A stretch of 64,000 nt of DNA from Phosphoribacter sp037046615 (GTDB lineage Bacteria > Actinomycetota > Actinomycetes > Actinomycetales > Dermatophilaceae). A model generated the notes under the pieces. That model was not told the DNA's origin, searched no databases, and saw nothing but the letters and a program-made list of their open reading frames with translations. Positions 17,372 to 26,496 of this stretch are shown here, piece by piece; the stretch's first letter is position 1, and the number at the start of each line of letters is the position of its first letter. Position numbers and translations under genes: made by a program. The stretch covers positions 1-64,000 of the forward strand of contig JBAOHD010000032.1 of the NCBI GenBank assembly GCA_037046615.1. Direction: 5' to 3'.

Positions 17372-17765
17372 CGTATGCCGCACGCCGGGACTGGTGGCCG
17401 TCGCGGCAGGCGACCAGGACGTCTATGGCAAGGAGTGGTTTGGCCCGGTCGTCTTCCTCATCCGCACGTCATCGACGGCGCAATCGCTCGAGCTGCTCAC
17501 CTCGACGATCGTCGAACACGGTGCAATGACGGCTGCGGTCTATTCGACCGACGAGGAGATCCTCGACGACGCGCGCGACGCTGCCGCCGAGGCCGGCGTC
17601 AACCTGTCCGAAAACCTCACCCAGGGCATCTACGTCAACCAGGCCGCGGCGTTCTCGGACTACCACGGCACGGGCGCCAACCCCGCCGCCAATGCGTCCT
17701 ACACCGACGCGGCCTTCGTCGCTGGCCGCTTCCGGGTGGTGACCAGCCGCCGCCACATCGCCTGA
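17357..17765 (+). CDS. paaN: PaaN, phenylacetate-degradation aldehyde dehydrogenase-like protein, C-terminal part
   Basis: About 135 C-terminal residues are present, with D-A-V-C-R-T-P, E-W-F-G-P-V-V-F-L-I, A-V-Y-S-T-D-E-E and the terminal F-S-D-Y-H-G-T-G-A-N-P-A-A-N ... F-V-A-G-R-F-R-V-V-T-S-R-R-H. This is the C-terminus of the PaaN family. PaaN belongs to the aldehyde dehydrogenase superfamily and is linked to phenylacetate catabolism. The first ~400 residues are absent because of the junction at ~17,355. It ends before a strong hairpin terminator. Confidence 0.8.
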
Positions 17766-17843
17766 CCGTTTTCCTGCACGGGCCATCCTGGCCCGATGCA
17801 GACGGCCGCGGCGAGGGAACGCCGCCCCCGCGCCGCCGCTAAG

Positions 17844-17885
17844 AAGAGGCACGGCATACCCGCAGCCTGGTATGCCGTGCCTCTT
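17844..17885. terminator. Bidirectional terminator built from the iterated octamer
   Basis: A perfect 17-bp stem, AAGAGGCACGGCATACC with its reverse complement, closes an 8-base loop between the convergent paaN and holin-like genes. A-rich and T-rich outer ends serve both directions. Each arm contains one CGGCATAC/GTATGCCG octamer. Confidence 0.85.
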
Positions 17886-17904
17886 GCGTTGCGCAGGAAC
17901 GGTT

Positions 17905-18300
17905 TTAACGCTTGCCGTCCGGCAGGATCGCGTTGAGGATCATCGAGGCAAAGGTGATGACCAACGCGCCGAGGACCGCATCCCACCAGAACTCGTCGAC
18001 GTGGAAGGCCAGACCGAGTTGCTGGCTGAACCACGACGTGAGCTGCAGCATCGCGGCGTTGACGACGAGGGTAAACAGCCCCAGCGTGAGCCAGATCAGC
18101 GGCGTCGACACGGCCTTGAGGATCGGCTTGATCAGCGCGTTGACCGCGCCGAACACGAGGGCGACGAGGACGACGGTCTTGAGGGTGCCGGTCCAGTCGG
18201 CGCCGCGACCGAAGTGAATCCCCGCGATGACGAGACCGGCCAGCCAGAGCGCGAGGCCGTTGACGATGGTCTTGATTGCGAAGTCTTTAAGGGTCCGCAT
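17905..18300 (-). CDS. Phage-holin-family (PF04020-type) membrane protein
   Basis: A 131-residue protein with four hydrophobic helices and the family pattern N-A-L-I-K-P-I-L-K ... L-T-L-G-L-F-T-L-V-V-N-A. Chromosomal members are common in actinobacteria next to unrelated genes; the name comes from similarity to holins and the function is unknown. It faces away from the aminotransferase gene, 36 bases from its start, so the two share a short divergent promoter region. Confidence 0.85.
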   Translation of the reverse strand: MRTLKDFAIKTIVNGLALWLAGLVIAGIHFGRGADWTGTLKTVVLVALVFGAVNALIKPILKAVSTPLIWLTLGLFTLVVNAAMLQLTSWFSQQLGLAFHVDEFWWDAVLGALVITFASMILNAILPDGKR

Positions 18301-18336
18301 ATCGGCATCGTGTCACGCTTGGCTAGATTGACCGCC

Positions 18337-19416
18337 ATGAGCCACGAGAGCCCTCGCCTGCGCGCGGCGCTGGACGCCGTCCCCGCTTACGTCCCCGGCA
18401 AGCCCGCGGTCGCACCGCCTGGTGTCACGGCATACAAGCTGTCGAGCAACGAAAACCCGTTCCCTCCGTTGGATGCGGTGCGGGTCGTGCTCGACAAGGG
18501 CCTCGACACGATCAACCGCTACCCGGACATGGCGTGCGTCGACCTCATCGCGGCGATCGCCGATTTCGTCGGGGTCGAGCGGGCCAATATCGCGGTCGGC
18601 ACCGGGTCGGTTGGCATCCTCGGGCAGATCATCCAGTCGACGTGCGACGCGGGTGACGAGGTCGTGTTCGCATGGCGCTCGTTCGAGGCTTATCCGATCG
18701 TGGCAGCGCTGGCCGATGCTGTGTCGGTCCAGGTGCCGGTCGACGCTGACCAGCGGCACCAGCTCGGGGCCATGGCGGCTGCGGTGACCGACCGCACGCG
18801 CGTGGTCATCGTGTGCTCGCCCAACAACCCGACGGGCACGGTCGTGCACCGGGCGGAGCTCGACGCCTTCCTGGCAGCCGTGCCGCGGGACGTCTTGGTC
18901 GTGCTCGACGAGGCCTATCTTGAGTTCGTCCGCGACGATGACGCGCCCGACGCGATCGAGGTCTGGCGGGCCAACCCCAACGTCATGGTGCTGCGCACCT
19001 TCTCCAAGGCCTACGGCTTGGCGGGGTTGCGCGTCGGGTATGCCGTGGCCCACGACGCCGTCGCCGCTGCCCTGCGCAAGTGCGCGGTGCCCTTTGGCGT
19101 CAACTCGCTGGCGCAGGCCGCAGCGATCGAGTCGCTCGCGGCATACGACGAGTTGATGGTGCGTTGCTCGGCGATCGTGGCCGAGCGCGACCGGGTGGTG
19201 GCCGGGCTGGCGGAGCAGGGGTGGTCGATGAGCGAGACGCAGGCCAACTTCGTGTGGTTCCCGCTGGGGGAGGGCTCCTCGGCGTTCGCGCAGGCGTGCC
19301 AGGACGCGGGCTTGATGGTGCGGCAATACGGCACCGACGGCGTGCGCGTGACGATTGGCGAGGTCGAGGCCAACACCCGGTTCCTGGAGGTGGCGGCCGC
19401 CTTCGCGCCGCGCTGA
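18337..19416 (+). CDS. hisC: Histidinol-phosphate/aromatic aminotransferase
   Basis: A 359-residue fold-type I PLP aminotransferase. It has the substrate loop K-L-S-S-N-E-N-P-F-P-P, the N-N-P-T-G-T motif, and the Schiff-base Lys in S-K-A-Y-G-L-A-G-L-R-V-G-Y (~residue 224). The K-L-S-S-N-E-N-P-F start fits the actinobacterial HisC2/Pat subgroup, which transaminates phenylpyruvate as well as histidinol phosphate. It is a stand-alone gene and not in a his operon, which favours the Pat role. ATG 18337 begins M-S-H-E-S, with GGCTAG upstream only. Confidence 0.87.
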   Translation: MSHESPRLRAALDAVPAYVPGKPAVAPPGVTAYKLSSNENPFPPLDAVRVVLDKGLDTINRYPDMACVDLIAAIADFVGVERANIAVGTGSVGILGQIIQSTCDAGDEVVFAWRSFEAYPIVAALADAVSVQVPVDADQRHQLGAMAAAVTDRTRVVIVCSPNNPTGTVVHRAELDAFLAAVPRDVLVVLDEAYLEFVRDDDAPDAIEVWRANPNVMVLRTFSKAYGLAGLRVGYAVAHDAVAAALRKCAVPFGVNSLAQAAAIESLAAYDELMVRCSAIVAERDRVVAGLAEQGWSMSETQANFVWFPLGEGSSAFAQACQDAGLMVRQYGTDGVRVTIGEVEANTRFLEVAAAFAPR

Positions 19417-19463
19417 CCACCCTCCCCCCGGCAACCGCTTTCGCCCTCCGGCCCCTGGCCCCC

Positions 19464-19559
19464 GGTGTGCGGTCACCGCTTCGCCCCCGGCCCCCGGTGC
19501 GAGGTCACCGCTTCGCCCCGCACCCCCGGCGCGAGGTCACCGCTTCGCCCCGCACCCCC
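19464..19559. repeat. 32-bp tandem repeat, three copies
   Basis: Three adjacent 32-base units share the core GAGGTCACCGCTTCGCCCC (first unit GCGGTCACCGCTTCGCCCC). Units two and three differ at one base and unit one at a few. They lie just after hisC and directly before the GATCGCGAT elements, in a stretch (19417-19806) with no gene. Confidence 0.85.
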
Positions 19560-19577
19560 GGCGGCTCCTACGCCGCT

Positions 19578-19677
19578 ATCGCGATCTGTCGCGCAAGATC
19601 GCGATAGTGCGCGCTCAGGATCGCGATACTGACACTTGGCACAGGTTGCAGAGGGGCCCAAGTGACAAGATCGCGAT
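19578..19677. repeat. Upstream copy of the GATCGCGAT hairpin element
   Basis: ATCGCGAT occurs at 19578, 19598, 19620 and 19670. The last two, 50 bases apart, bracket CACTTGG, an 18-base loop containing GGTTGCAG, and CCAAGTG, a perfect 7-bp stem. The same layout repeats four times after the next gene (20755-21101). Confidence 0.8.
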
Positions 19678-19806
19678 CTTGACCGGCAGCGAAGTCGCCA
19701 TCTCGCCCCGCCCGTGCCCGTGGCTGGCAGGCAGGCTGATGACCCGGGGGAGCCACGCCTGTGGATAACCCCTCGGTCTGCCCCATCGCTCCCTCACGAT
19801 GGGGCC

Positions 19807-20721
19807 ATGGCCGACCCTGCAGCCCTTGCCGCCCTCACCCCCCTCGCTGACGACCTCGGGGTGCTGGGCATCGCCGAGTTGCACCAGGTGGGCCTTGGCC
19901 CCGCCCAGCTGCGGCGACTGGTGCGCGCCGGTGAACTCAGCCACCTGCGTCGGGGGTGGTATGCCGTCAGCAGCCCGGCCAGTCCTGAGCAGGCACACCT
20001 CCAGCGACTTCGAGCTGTGGAGCGGACGTATGCCGGTACGGCAGTGGCGAGCCACCACAGCGAACTCCTGCGCCTTGAACTGCCGATCTTCGATGCTGAC
20101 CTCTCCGTCATCCACCTCTCACGACGTGACCCGCAGGCGCAACACCGGCATCACTCACGGGTCATGGTGCACCGTGCTCCGCCGCCGGAGGCGTTCCTGC
20201 CGACAGGGCGCATTCACCCTGCGCTGGCAGTGGTCCAGCACGGGCTGACGTCGTCGGGGTCGGGTGCCCTTTGTGCCGCTGACTCCGCCCTGCACCAATC
20301 GCTGGTCACCGCCGGAGACCTGGAGCAAGCCGTGGCGTGGGTCGGGCGGCATCCGCGCTCGGCCCACATCCGATCGTTCATCCGATTTGCCGATGGGCGC
20401 AGCGAATCCGTCGGCGAGACGAGGTTGCGTCATGCTCTGCACCTCGTGGGGATTAGGACGACTCCGCAGGTGACCATTTCGGACGGAGGCTTCACGGCGA
20501 GGGTCGACCTTCTGGTTGACGGCTCGCGCGTGGCTATCGAGTTCGACGGTGCGATGAAGTACGCCGGCGACACGGGTCGCGATGCCCTCGTTGCTGAGAA
20601 ATGGCGTGAAGACAGACTCCGAGAACTCGGATTCACCGTGTTGCGGGTCGTCTGGCGCGAGTTGGGAGATCTGTCGGCATTGGAGCGGCGAGTGCGCGCC
20701 GCGATATCGCGGGCTGCCTGA
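19807..20721 (+). CDS. AbiEi-like winged-helix protein fused to a DUF559 nuclease-like domain
   Basis: A 304-residue protein. Its N-terminal ~60 residues resemble the AbiEi antitoxin-type winged helix (L-G-V-L-G-I-A-E-L-H ... L-R-R-L-V-R-A-G-E-L ... R-R-G-W-Y-A-V). The C-terminal ~85 residues resemble DUF559/Vsr-like nuclease folds: V-D-L-L-V-D-G-S-R-V-A-I-E-F-D-G-A, then E-K-W-R-E-D-R-L-R-E-L-G-F-T-V-L-R-V-V-W-R-E-L. No AbiEii-like nucleotidyltransferase toxin adjoins it, so it is an orphan. ATG 19807 is chosen over an in-frame GTG at 19714, which would add 31 unlike residues. Repeats bracket it on both sides. Confidence 0.75.
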   Translation: MADPAALAALTPLADDLGVLGIAELHQVGLGPAQLRRLVRAGELSHLRRGWYAVSSPASPEQAHLQRLRAVERTYAGTAVASHHSELLRLELPIFDADLSVIHLSRRDPQAQHRHHSRVMVHRAPPPEAFLPTGRIHPALAVVQHGLTSSGSGALCAADSALHQSLVTAGDLEQAVAWVGRHPRSAHIRSFIRFADGRSESVGETRLRHALHLVGIRTTPQVTISDGGFTARVDLLVDGSRVAIEFDGAMKYAGDTGRDALVAEKWREDRLRELGFTVLRVVWRELGDLSALERRVRAAISRAA

Positions 20722-20754
20722 GGCCGAGCGCGGCCAGAGTCTGAGCAGCGCAAG

Positions 20755-21101
20755 ATCGCGATAGTCCGCGACAAGATCGCGATAGTCGCACGTGGCGCCG
20801 GTTGCAGCATGACCCAGGTGACAGGATCGCGATCTGTTCGGCCGGGTGCTCGGCAGGATCGCGATAGGCGCACTTGGCGCCGGTTGCAGCATGACCCAGG
20901 TGACAGGATCGCGATCTGTTCGGTCGGGTGCTCGGCAGGATCGCGATAGTCGCACTTGGCGCAGGTTGCAGCATGACCCAGGTGACAGGATCGCGATCTG
21001 TTCGGTGCGGGTGCTCGGCAGGATCGCGATAGGCGCACGTGGCGCCGGTTGCAGGATGACCCAAGTGGCAGGATCGCGATCTTTGACGGCAGGATCGCGA
21101 T
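20755..21101. repeat. Modular GATCGCGAT hairpin repeat array
   Basis: Ten copies of the palindrome ATCGCGAT start at 20755, 20776, 20826, 20858, 20908, 20940, 20990, 21023, 21073 and 21094. The spacings are 21, 50, 32, 50, 32, 50, 33, 50 and 21. Each 50-base step holds CAC[TG]TGG, an 18-base loop with GGTTGCAG, and CCA[GA]GTG; each 32-base step is CTGTTCGG...GGGTGCTCGGCAG. It fills most of the 624-base gene-free gap before the E1-alpha gene. Function is unknown. Confidence 0.85.
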
Positions 21102-21345
21102 CCGTTCGGCAGGCCAGCTCGGCACTACGTGAGAAGCGGAGTCCAGGGGCTGAGATTCCGGCGCCCGCTCGCTAAGGTGAGGGAACGCGGGATGTGAGCA
21201 GGACCACAACGTCCCTCACCGCCCGCGGCAGCACGCGACATCGACAACGGCAACGACGCCGTCAGCGCACGACCGGCGATCCCGGGGCGGCGCAACGGCC
21301 TGCAGCGACACGGCATACCTGACCGGGTCGGAAATGGAGTGCCTC

Positions 21346-22480
21346 GTGAGTGACGCTCGACCGTGGGCCGACGGCGGCCCCGACATGATCCAACTGCTCA
21401 CTCCCGAGGGTGAGTTCGTCGACACCGCGCCGCAGGAATACCGCGACATCGCTGCGCGCCTGACCGACGAGGACCTGCGTGGCTTCTATCGCGACCTCGT
21501 CCTCATCCGCCGGTTCGACGCCGAGGCCACCGCCCTGCAACGCCAAGGCGAGCTCGGTCTCTGGGCCAGCCTCCTCGGTCAGGAAGCCGCGCAGGTCGGC
21601 TCCGGACGTGCCCTTCGGCCGCAAGACTTCGCCTTCCCGACCTACCGTGAGCACGGCGTCGCGTGGTGCCGCGGGGTCGACCCGGTCAACCTCATGGGCA
21701 TGTTCCGCGGCGTCGACCATGGCGGCTGGGACCCCCACGACAAGAACTTCCACCTCTACACGATCGTCATCGGCGCCCAGACCCTGCACGCCGACCGGCT
21801 ACGCGATGGGCGTCCAGCGCGACGGCGACGTCGGCACCGGCGACCCCGACCGCGACACCGCCGTCATCGCCTACTTCGGCGACGGCGCCACATCGCAGGG
21901 TGACGTCACCGAGTCACTCGTCTTCGCCGGCGTCAACAACAGCCCGATCGTGTTCTTCTGCCAGAACAACCAGTGGGCGATCTCCGAGCCAAACGAAAAG
22001 CAAACGCGCGCACCGCTTTACCACCGCGCGCGCGGCTTCGGCTTCCCGGGCTGGCGGGTCGACGGCAACGACGTCCTCGCGGTGTATGCCGTGACAACCG
22101 CCGCGCTCGACGCGGCCCGGGCCGGCGAGGGGCCGAGCTTCATCGAGGCGTTCACCTATCGGATGGGCGCTCATACGACGTCCGACGACCCCACGAAATA
22201 CCGCCTCTCGGCCGAGGTGGAGCGGTGGAAACTCCGTGACCCCATCGAGCGGCTTAAGGCATGGCTCGCCCACGAAGGCAAGGCGGACCGGGCGTTCTTC
22301 GACCAGATCGCCCAGGAGGCCGACGCCCTCGCCGCCGACGTGCGCGCTCGGTGTCTGGCACTGCCCGACCCTGAGGGCACCGCGATGTTCGAGCACGTCT
22401 TCGGCGAGGATCACCCCGTCATGACCGCCGAACGTGAGGCGTTTACGGCATACCAGGCGAGTTTCGAGGGGGCGCACTGA
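21346..22480 (+). CDS. pdhA: 2-oxo-acid dehydrogenase E1 component, alpha subunit (one frameshift)
   Basis: About 377 residues after removing one inserted G near 21800. The TPP motif G-D-G-A-T-S-Q-G-D-V ... N-N-Q-W-A-I is at ~residues 178-207, with Y-R-E-H-G and R-M-G-A-H-T-T-S-D-D-P-T-K-Y further along. E1 decarboxylates a 2-oxo acid (pyruvate or branched-chain) with TPP and acylates the E2 lipoyl group. GTG 21346 follows GGAG at 7 bases; ATG 21334 is also in frame. The stop is 1 base before the beta-subunit ATG. Substrate cannot be told from sequence; actinobacterial copies of this type are often branched-chain-specific. Confidence 0.87.
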
Positions 22481-22481
22481 C

Positions 22482-23474
22482 ATGAGTGAAGCGACAGTGG
22501 TGACATCCACCCTCGCGAAGGGGATCACGAACGGTCTGCGCGCGGCCATGGAACGCGACCCGAAGGTCATCCTCATGGGTGAGGACATCGGCAAGCTCGG
22601 TGGCGTCTTCCGGGTGACCGAGGGCCTGCAGAAGGACTTCGGCGAGGACCGGGTCATCGACACCCCGCTGGCGGAGGCCGGCATCATGGGCACGGCCGTC
22701 GGGCTGGCGTTGCGTGGCTATCGGCCCGTCGTCGAGATCCAGTTCGACGGGTTCGTCTACCCCGCGTTCGACCACATCGTGACGCACGATCGCCAAGATG
22801 CGCGCTCGCTCGCTCGGCCACGTCGAGCTCCCGATCGTCGTGCGGATCCCCTTCGGCGGCGGCATCGGGGCGGTCGAGCACCACAGCGAGTCCAATGAGG
22901 CCTACTTCGCGCACACCGCCGGCCTGCGCGTCGTCTGCTGCTCCAACCCGCATGACGCGCTACTGGATGATCCAGCAGGCCATCGCAATGCCGACGACCC
23001 GGTGATCTTCTTCGAGCCCAAGCGCCGCTATTGGGACAAGGGTGAGATCGGTCCGGCGCCGACGCGGGGGCTCTTCGAGGCCGCGACCGTCCGGCCGGGC
23101 ACCGATGTCACGGTCCTCGCCTACGGTCCGATGGTCCGCACGACCCTCCAGGCCGCGCAGGCCGCGGAGGAAGAGGGCACGAGTCTCGAGGTCATCGACC
23201 TGCGCTCGCTCTCCCCGCTCGATACCGACGTCATCCTTGAGTCGGTCCGCCGGACTGGGCGCTGCATCGTCGTCCACGAGGCCTCCACGTTCCTGGGCCT
23301 GGGCGCCGAGACTCGCCGCCCAAATCACAGGAGCAGTGCTTCTACTCCCTCGAGGCTCCTGTCCTGCGGGTCGGCGGCTACAACGTGCCCTACCCGCAGA
23401 GCCGGATCGAGGAGGACTTCCTCCCCGACCTCGACCGAGTGCTCGACGCCGTCGACCGCCTCATGGCGCACTGA
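22482..23474 (+). CDS. pdhB: 2-oxo-acid dehydrogenase E1 component, beta subunit (frameshifted)
   Basis: A ~330-residue transketolase-like E1-beta. It has G-E-D-I-G-K-L-G-G-V-F (residues ~28-38), D-T-P-L-A-E-A-G-I, H-H-S-E-S and the C-terminal V-G-G-Y-N-V-P-Y-P. Single-base insertions at ~22792, ~23313 and ~23335, plus a compensated pair at ~22965-22990, break the frame; the length stays divisible by three as expected. It forms the E1 heterotetramer with the alpha subunit just upstream and is followed by E2 after 12 bases. Confidence 0.85.
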
Positions 23475-23486
23475 GAGAGAGCCGAC

Positions 23487-25159
23487 ATGGGACTGCGCGA
23501 ATTCAACCTGCCCGACCCCGGCGAAGGCCTGACCGAGGCCGACATCGTCACGTGGCGCGTCGCCGTCGGTGACAGTGTGAAGGTCAACGACATCGTCGTC
23601 GAGATCGAGACAGCAAAATCCTTGGTGGAGTTGCCGATTCCTTGGGCTGGCACGGTCGCTGCCCTCCTCGTGTCAGAAGGGCCAGACCGTCGAGGTGGGT
23701 CGCCCCGATCATCGCGATCGACGACCCCACGTATGCCGGTGGGGCACCAGCCGCTCCCGCCCCCCAAGCCACCGCAGCGCCAACGCGAGCGTCAGCCGCT
23801 GCCTCGGCCGGTTCGTCAGGGACCTCAGGGACCTCAGGGACCTCAGGGACCTCAGGGAAGTCGACAGCGGCACGGGCCGCAGCGGGCGTCTTCGACGGTG
23901 GGCCCGTCGACAGCAGTGACACGAGTGACAGCGCTGCCAGCGGAGACGCCGGTGACGAGGCGGTCGGCGAAGGCCTCATCGGGGGCACCACCTCGACCGG
24001 TCGCACCGCCGTGCTCGTCGGCTATGGCATCAAACAGACCGAGGCCAAGCGCCGCCCGCGCCGTAAGGACGCCATCGTCCGCGACATCGCCGCCCCACCT
24101 GGTGAGCACATCGACTCACTCCCCACCGCCCGGATGGCCATGCTCGTCGCCTCACACGCTCCGGAGATCCGCCGCGACAACCGGCCGATCACCGAGCTTG
24201 CCCGCCCCTCGGGTCAGGGCCGCCAGCATGTCGCCGTCCTGGCCAAGCCCCCGGTCCGCAAATACGCCAAGGACCGCGGCGTCGACCTCGCTCAGGTGCC
24301 CGCGTCCGGCGACACGATCACCCGCGCGGACATCGACGCCTTCCTGGCCGCAGCGTCGGGCGCCTCAAGGGCCACGGGCACAGCAGGAGCCGGGGCAGCC
24401 GGGATGCCGGGTGCGGGAGGCGGCGGCACGGCATACCCCTCCCGTGGGGAGACGCGGATCCCGGTCAAGGGCGTCCGCAAGATGACCGCCCAGGCGATGG
24501 TCGGGTCGGCCTTCACCGCGCCGCACGTCACCGAATGGATCACGTTCGACGTCACGCCAACCGTCGAACTCGTCGAGCGTCTCAAGGCCGATCGCGAGTT
24601 CAGGGACGTCAAGGTCACGCCGCTGCTCGTGCTCGCGAAGGCGATGTGCGTGGCCGCCAAGCGCCACCCGGAGATCAACGCCTCGTGGGACGAGGCGGCG
24701 CAGGAGATCGTCGTCAAGGGTTATGTCAACCTCGGGATCGCGGCGGCGACTCCTCGGGGGCTGCTCGTGCCCAACATTAAGGACGCCGATCTCATGACGA
24801 TGCGTCAGCTCGCCGATGCGATCGCGGCCCTCGTCGCGACGGCTCGTGAGGGGCGCACGCAACCAGCCGAGATGGCCGGCGGCACGATCACGATCACCAA
24901 TGTCGGCGTCTTCGGCGTCGACACCGGCACGCCGATCATCAACCCGGGTGAGGCCGCGATCATGGCCTTTGGCGCGATCCGCAAACAGCCGTGGGTGGTC
25001 ACAGGGCCGGATGGGCAGGATGCGCTCGCGATCCGGCACGTGACGACGCTCGGCCTGTCGTTCGACCACCGCATGGTCGACGGCGAGCTCGGGTCGAAAT
25101 ACCTCGCCGACGTCGCCGCGATCATGGCCGACCCCGCGCGAGGACTGGTCTGGGGCTAA
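23487..25159 (+). CDS. pdhC: Dihydrolipoamide acyltransferase (E2), two frameshifts
   Basis: Order of parts: lipoyl domain with the Lys in E-I-E-T-A-K-S-L-V-E-L-P (~residue 43), a long Ala/Gly/Ser-Thr linker with a five-unit S-G-T repeat, a peripheral-subunit-binding domain (V-R-K-Y-A-K-D-R-G-V-D-L ... G-D-T-I-T-R-A-D-I) and the catalytic domain ending F-D-H-R-M-V-D-G. E2 moves the acyl group to CoA. Two inserted C residues near 23686 and 23701 split the lipoyl domain from the rest, and the length (3n+2) agrees. No E3 gene adjoins, so E3 is presumably elsewhere. Confidence 0.87.
23816..23860 (+). repeat. 9-bp coding tandem repeat in the E2 linker
   Basis: Five units of TCAGGGACC (the last ending AAG) encode the repeated S-G-T of the flexible inter-domain linker. 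Copy number is likely to vary between strains. Confidence 0.85.
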
Positions 25160-25249
25160 ACCGCAGATCGCACGGGTGGGCACGGGTCGGCACGGATCGC
25201 ACAGATCAGGCACGGCACACGGTGCCCGCGCACGGCATACCCTGTCGTG

Positions 25250-26495
25250 ATGCTCGCCGCCTATCGCCCGCTCCTGCGGATCCCCGGAGCGCTGGCCTTC
25301 CTCGGCGGGGCGGCGCTGGCGCGCGTCGGTGGGGCGATGTTCGGGGTTTCGATCATCGTCATGGTCTCGTCCCGGCGGGGGTCATTCGGTCTGGCCGGGG
25401 CGATTTCGGCGGTCGCGATCCTCGTGCTCGCGGCGGCCGGCCCGATCCTCGGGCGACTCGTCGACAAGCGCGGCCAGCGGCGGGTCGTGCTGCCGTTCGC
25501 GGCGTGGTCGACGGTGTGCGGGCTGGCCACGGTCGTGTTGTCGTGGCTGCGACGCACCCGCCTGGACCCTCTTCGTGAGCTATGCGCTGTCGGCGATCCT
25601 GCCCGAGATGGGGCCGCTGTCGCGCGCGCGGTGGGCGCACGTCTTCGCCGGCGACGCCGACACGCTCCACACGGCGATGTCGCTCGAGCAGGTCATGGAC
25701 GAGGCGTCGTTCGTCGTCGGCCCCGTCCTGGGGGTCATGCTCTCGACGCTGTGGTTCCCCGAGGCCGGGTTGCTCGTCGCCTTCGCTCCTCTACTTTTCG
25801 GGCATGGTCGCCTTCGTCTCGGCGCGCGCGACCGAGCCGCCGGTCGTGCCTCACGAGGACCGTCCCGCAGGGTATGCCGTGCGCCGGCCGGGAATGCTCG
25901 TCGTCGCCGCCGTGCTCGCCATGGTCGGCGTGATCTTCGGAGGCAACGAGGTTGTCGCCGTCGCGGTCGCCAAAGCGGCTGGAAATGAAGGCTTTTCGAG
26001 TGTCATCCTCTCCCTCTTTGCCCTCGGGTCGACGATCTCCGGCGTCGCCTTCGGGGCGCGGGTGTTCCGCTCGACGCTGACGCGCCGCTTCCTCCTGGCG
26101 GCCATCGGACGTTTGTCCTCGAAGCTCCGGCCCTCGTCGTCACCGACCTGTGGGGCATCGCGATCGTCATGTTCGTCGCCGGCTCCGCGACCGCCCCCAT
26201 GCTCATCACCGCGATGTCGCTCTCCCAGCGGCTCGTCCCCGCGGCCCTCGTCACCGAGGGCATGTCGGTCGCGATCACCGGCATCCTCATCGGCATTTCG
26301 ACCGGCGCTGCTGTCGGCGGCTGGGCCATCGAGCGCTGGGGCCCGCACGAGGCGTATGCCGTGCCCGTCACCGCCGGGGCTGTCGCCGTCGCCCTCGCGC
26401 TCGGCGCCTATCGGCGACTTGCCACGGCCGAGGCTGAGGGCGGCCCCCAACTCGCGCCAATGCCTGCCATACCTATCATGGATCAGGAGGTCTGA
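25250..26495 (+). CDS. MFS transporter (frameshifted)
   Basis: A ~414-residue, roughly 12-helix major facilitator. The coding sense crosses three frames (changes near 25553, 25790 and 26112); the joined protein has the loop G-R-L-V-D-K-R-G-Q-R-R-V after the second/third helices. No substrate can be assigned. The stop precedes the monooxygenase ATG by one base, so the pair is probably co-transcribed and the transporter may move that enzyme's substrate or product (inference). A CGGCATAC octamer lies 10 bases before the start. Confidence 0.78.
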
Positions 26496-26496
26496 G

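Noticed and set aside
20755..21101. CRISPR array
   Set aside because: The repeated core is only an 8-bp palindrome, and the intervals are themselves conserved repeats instead of unique spacers. No cas genes are present.
20755..21101. parS-type partition sites
   Set aside because: The palindrome ATCGCGAT differs from the actinobacterial parS consensus as I recall it, and no parA or parB gene is nearby.
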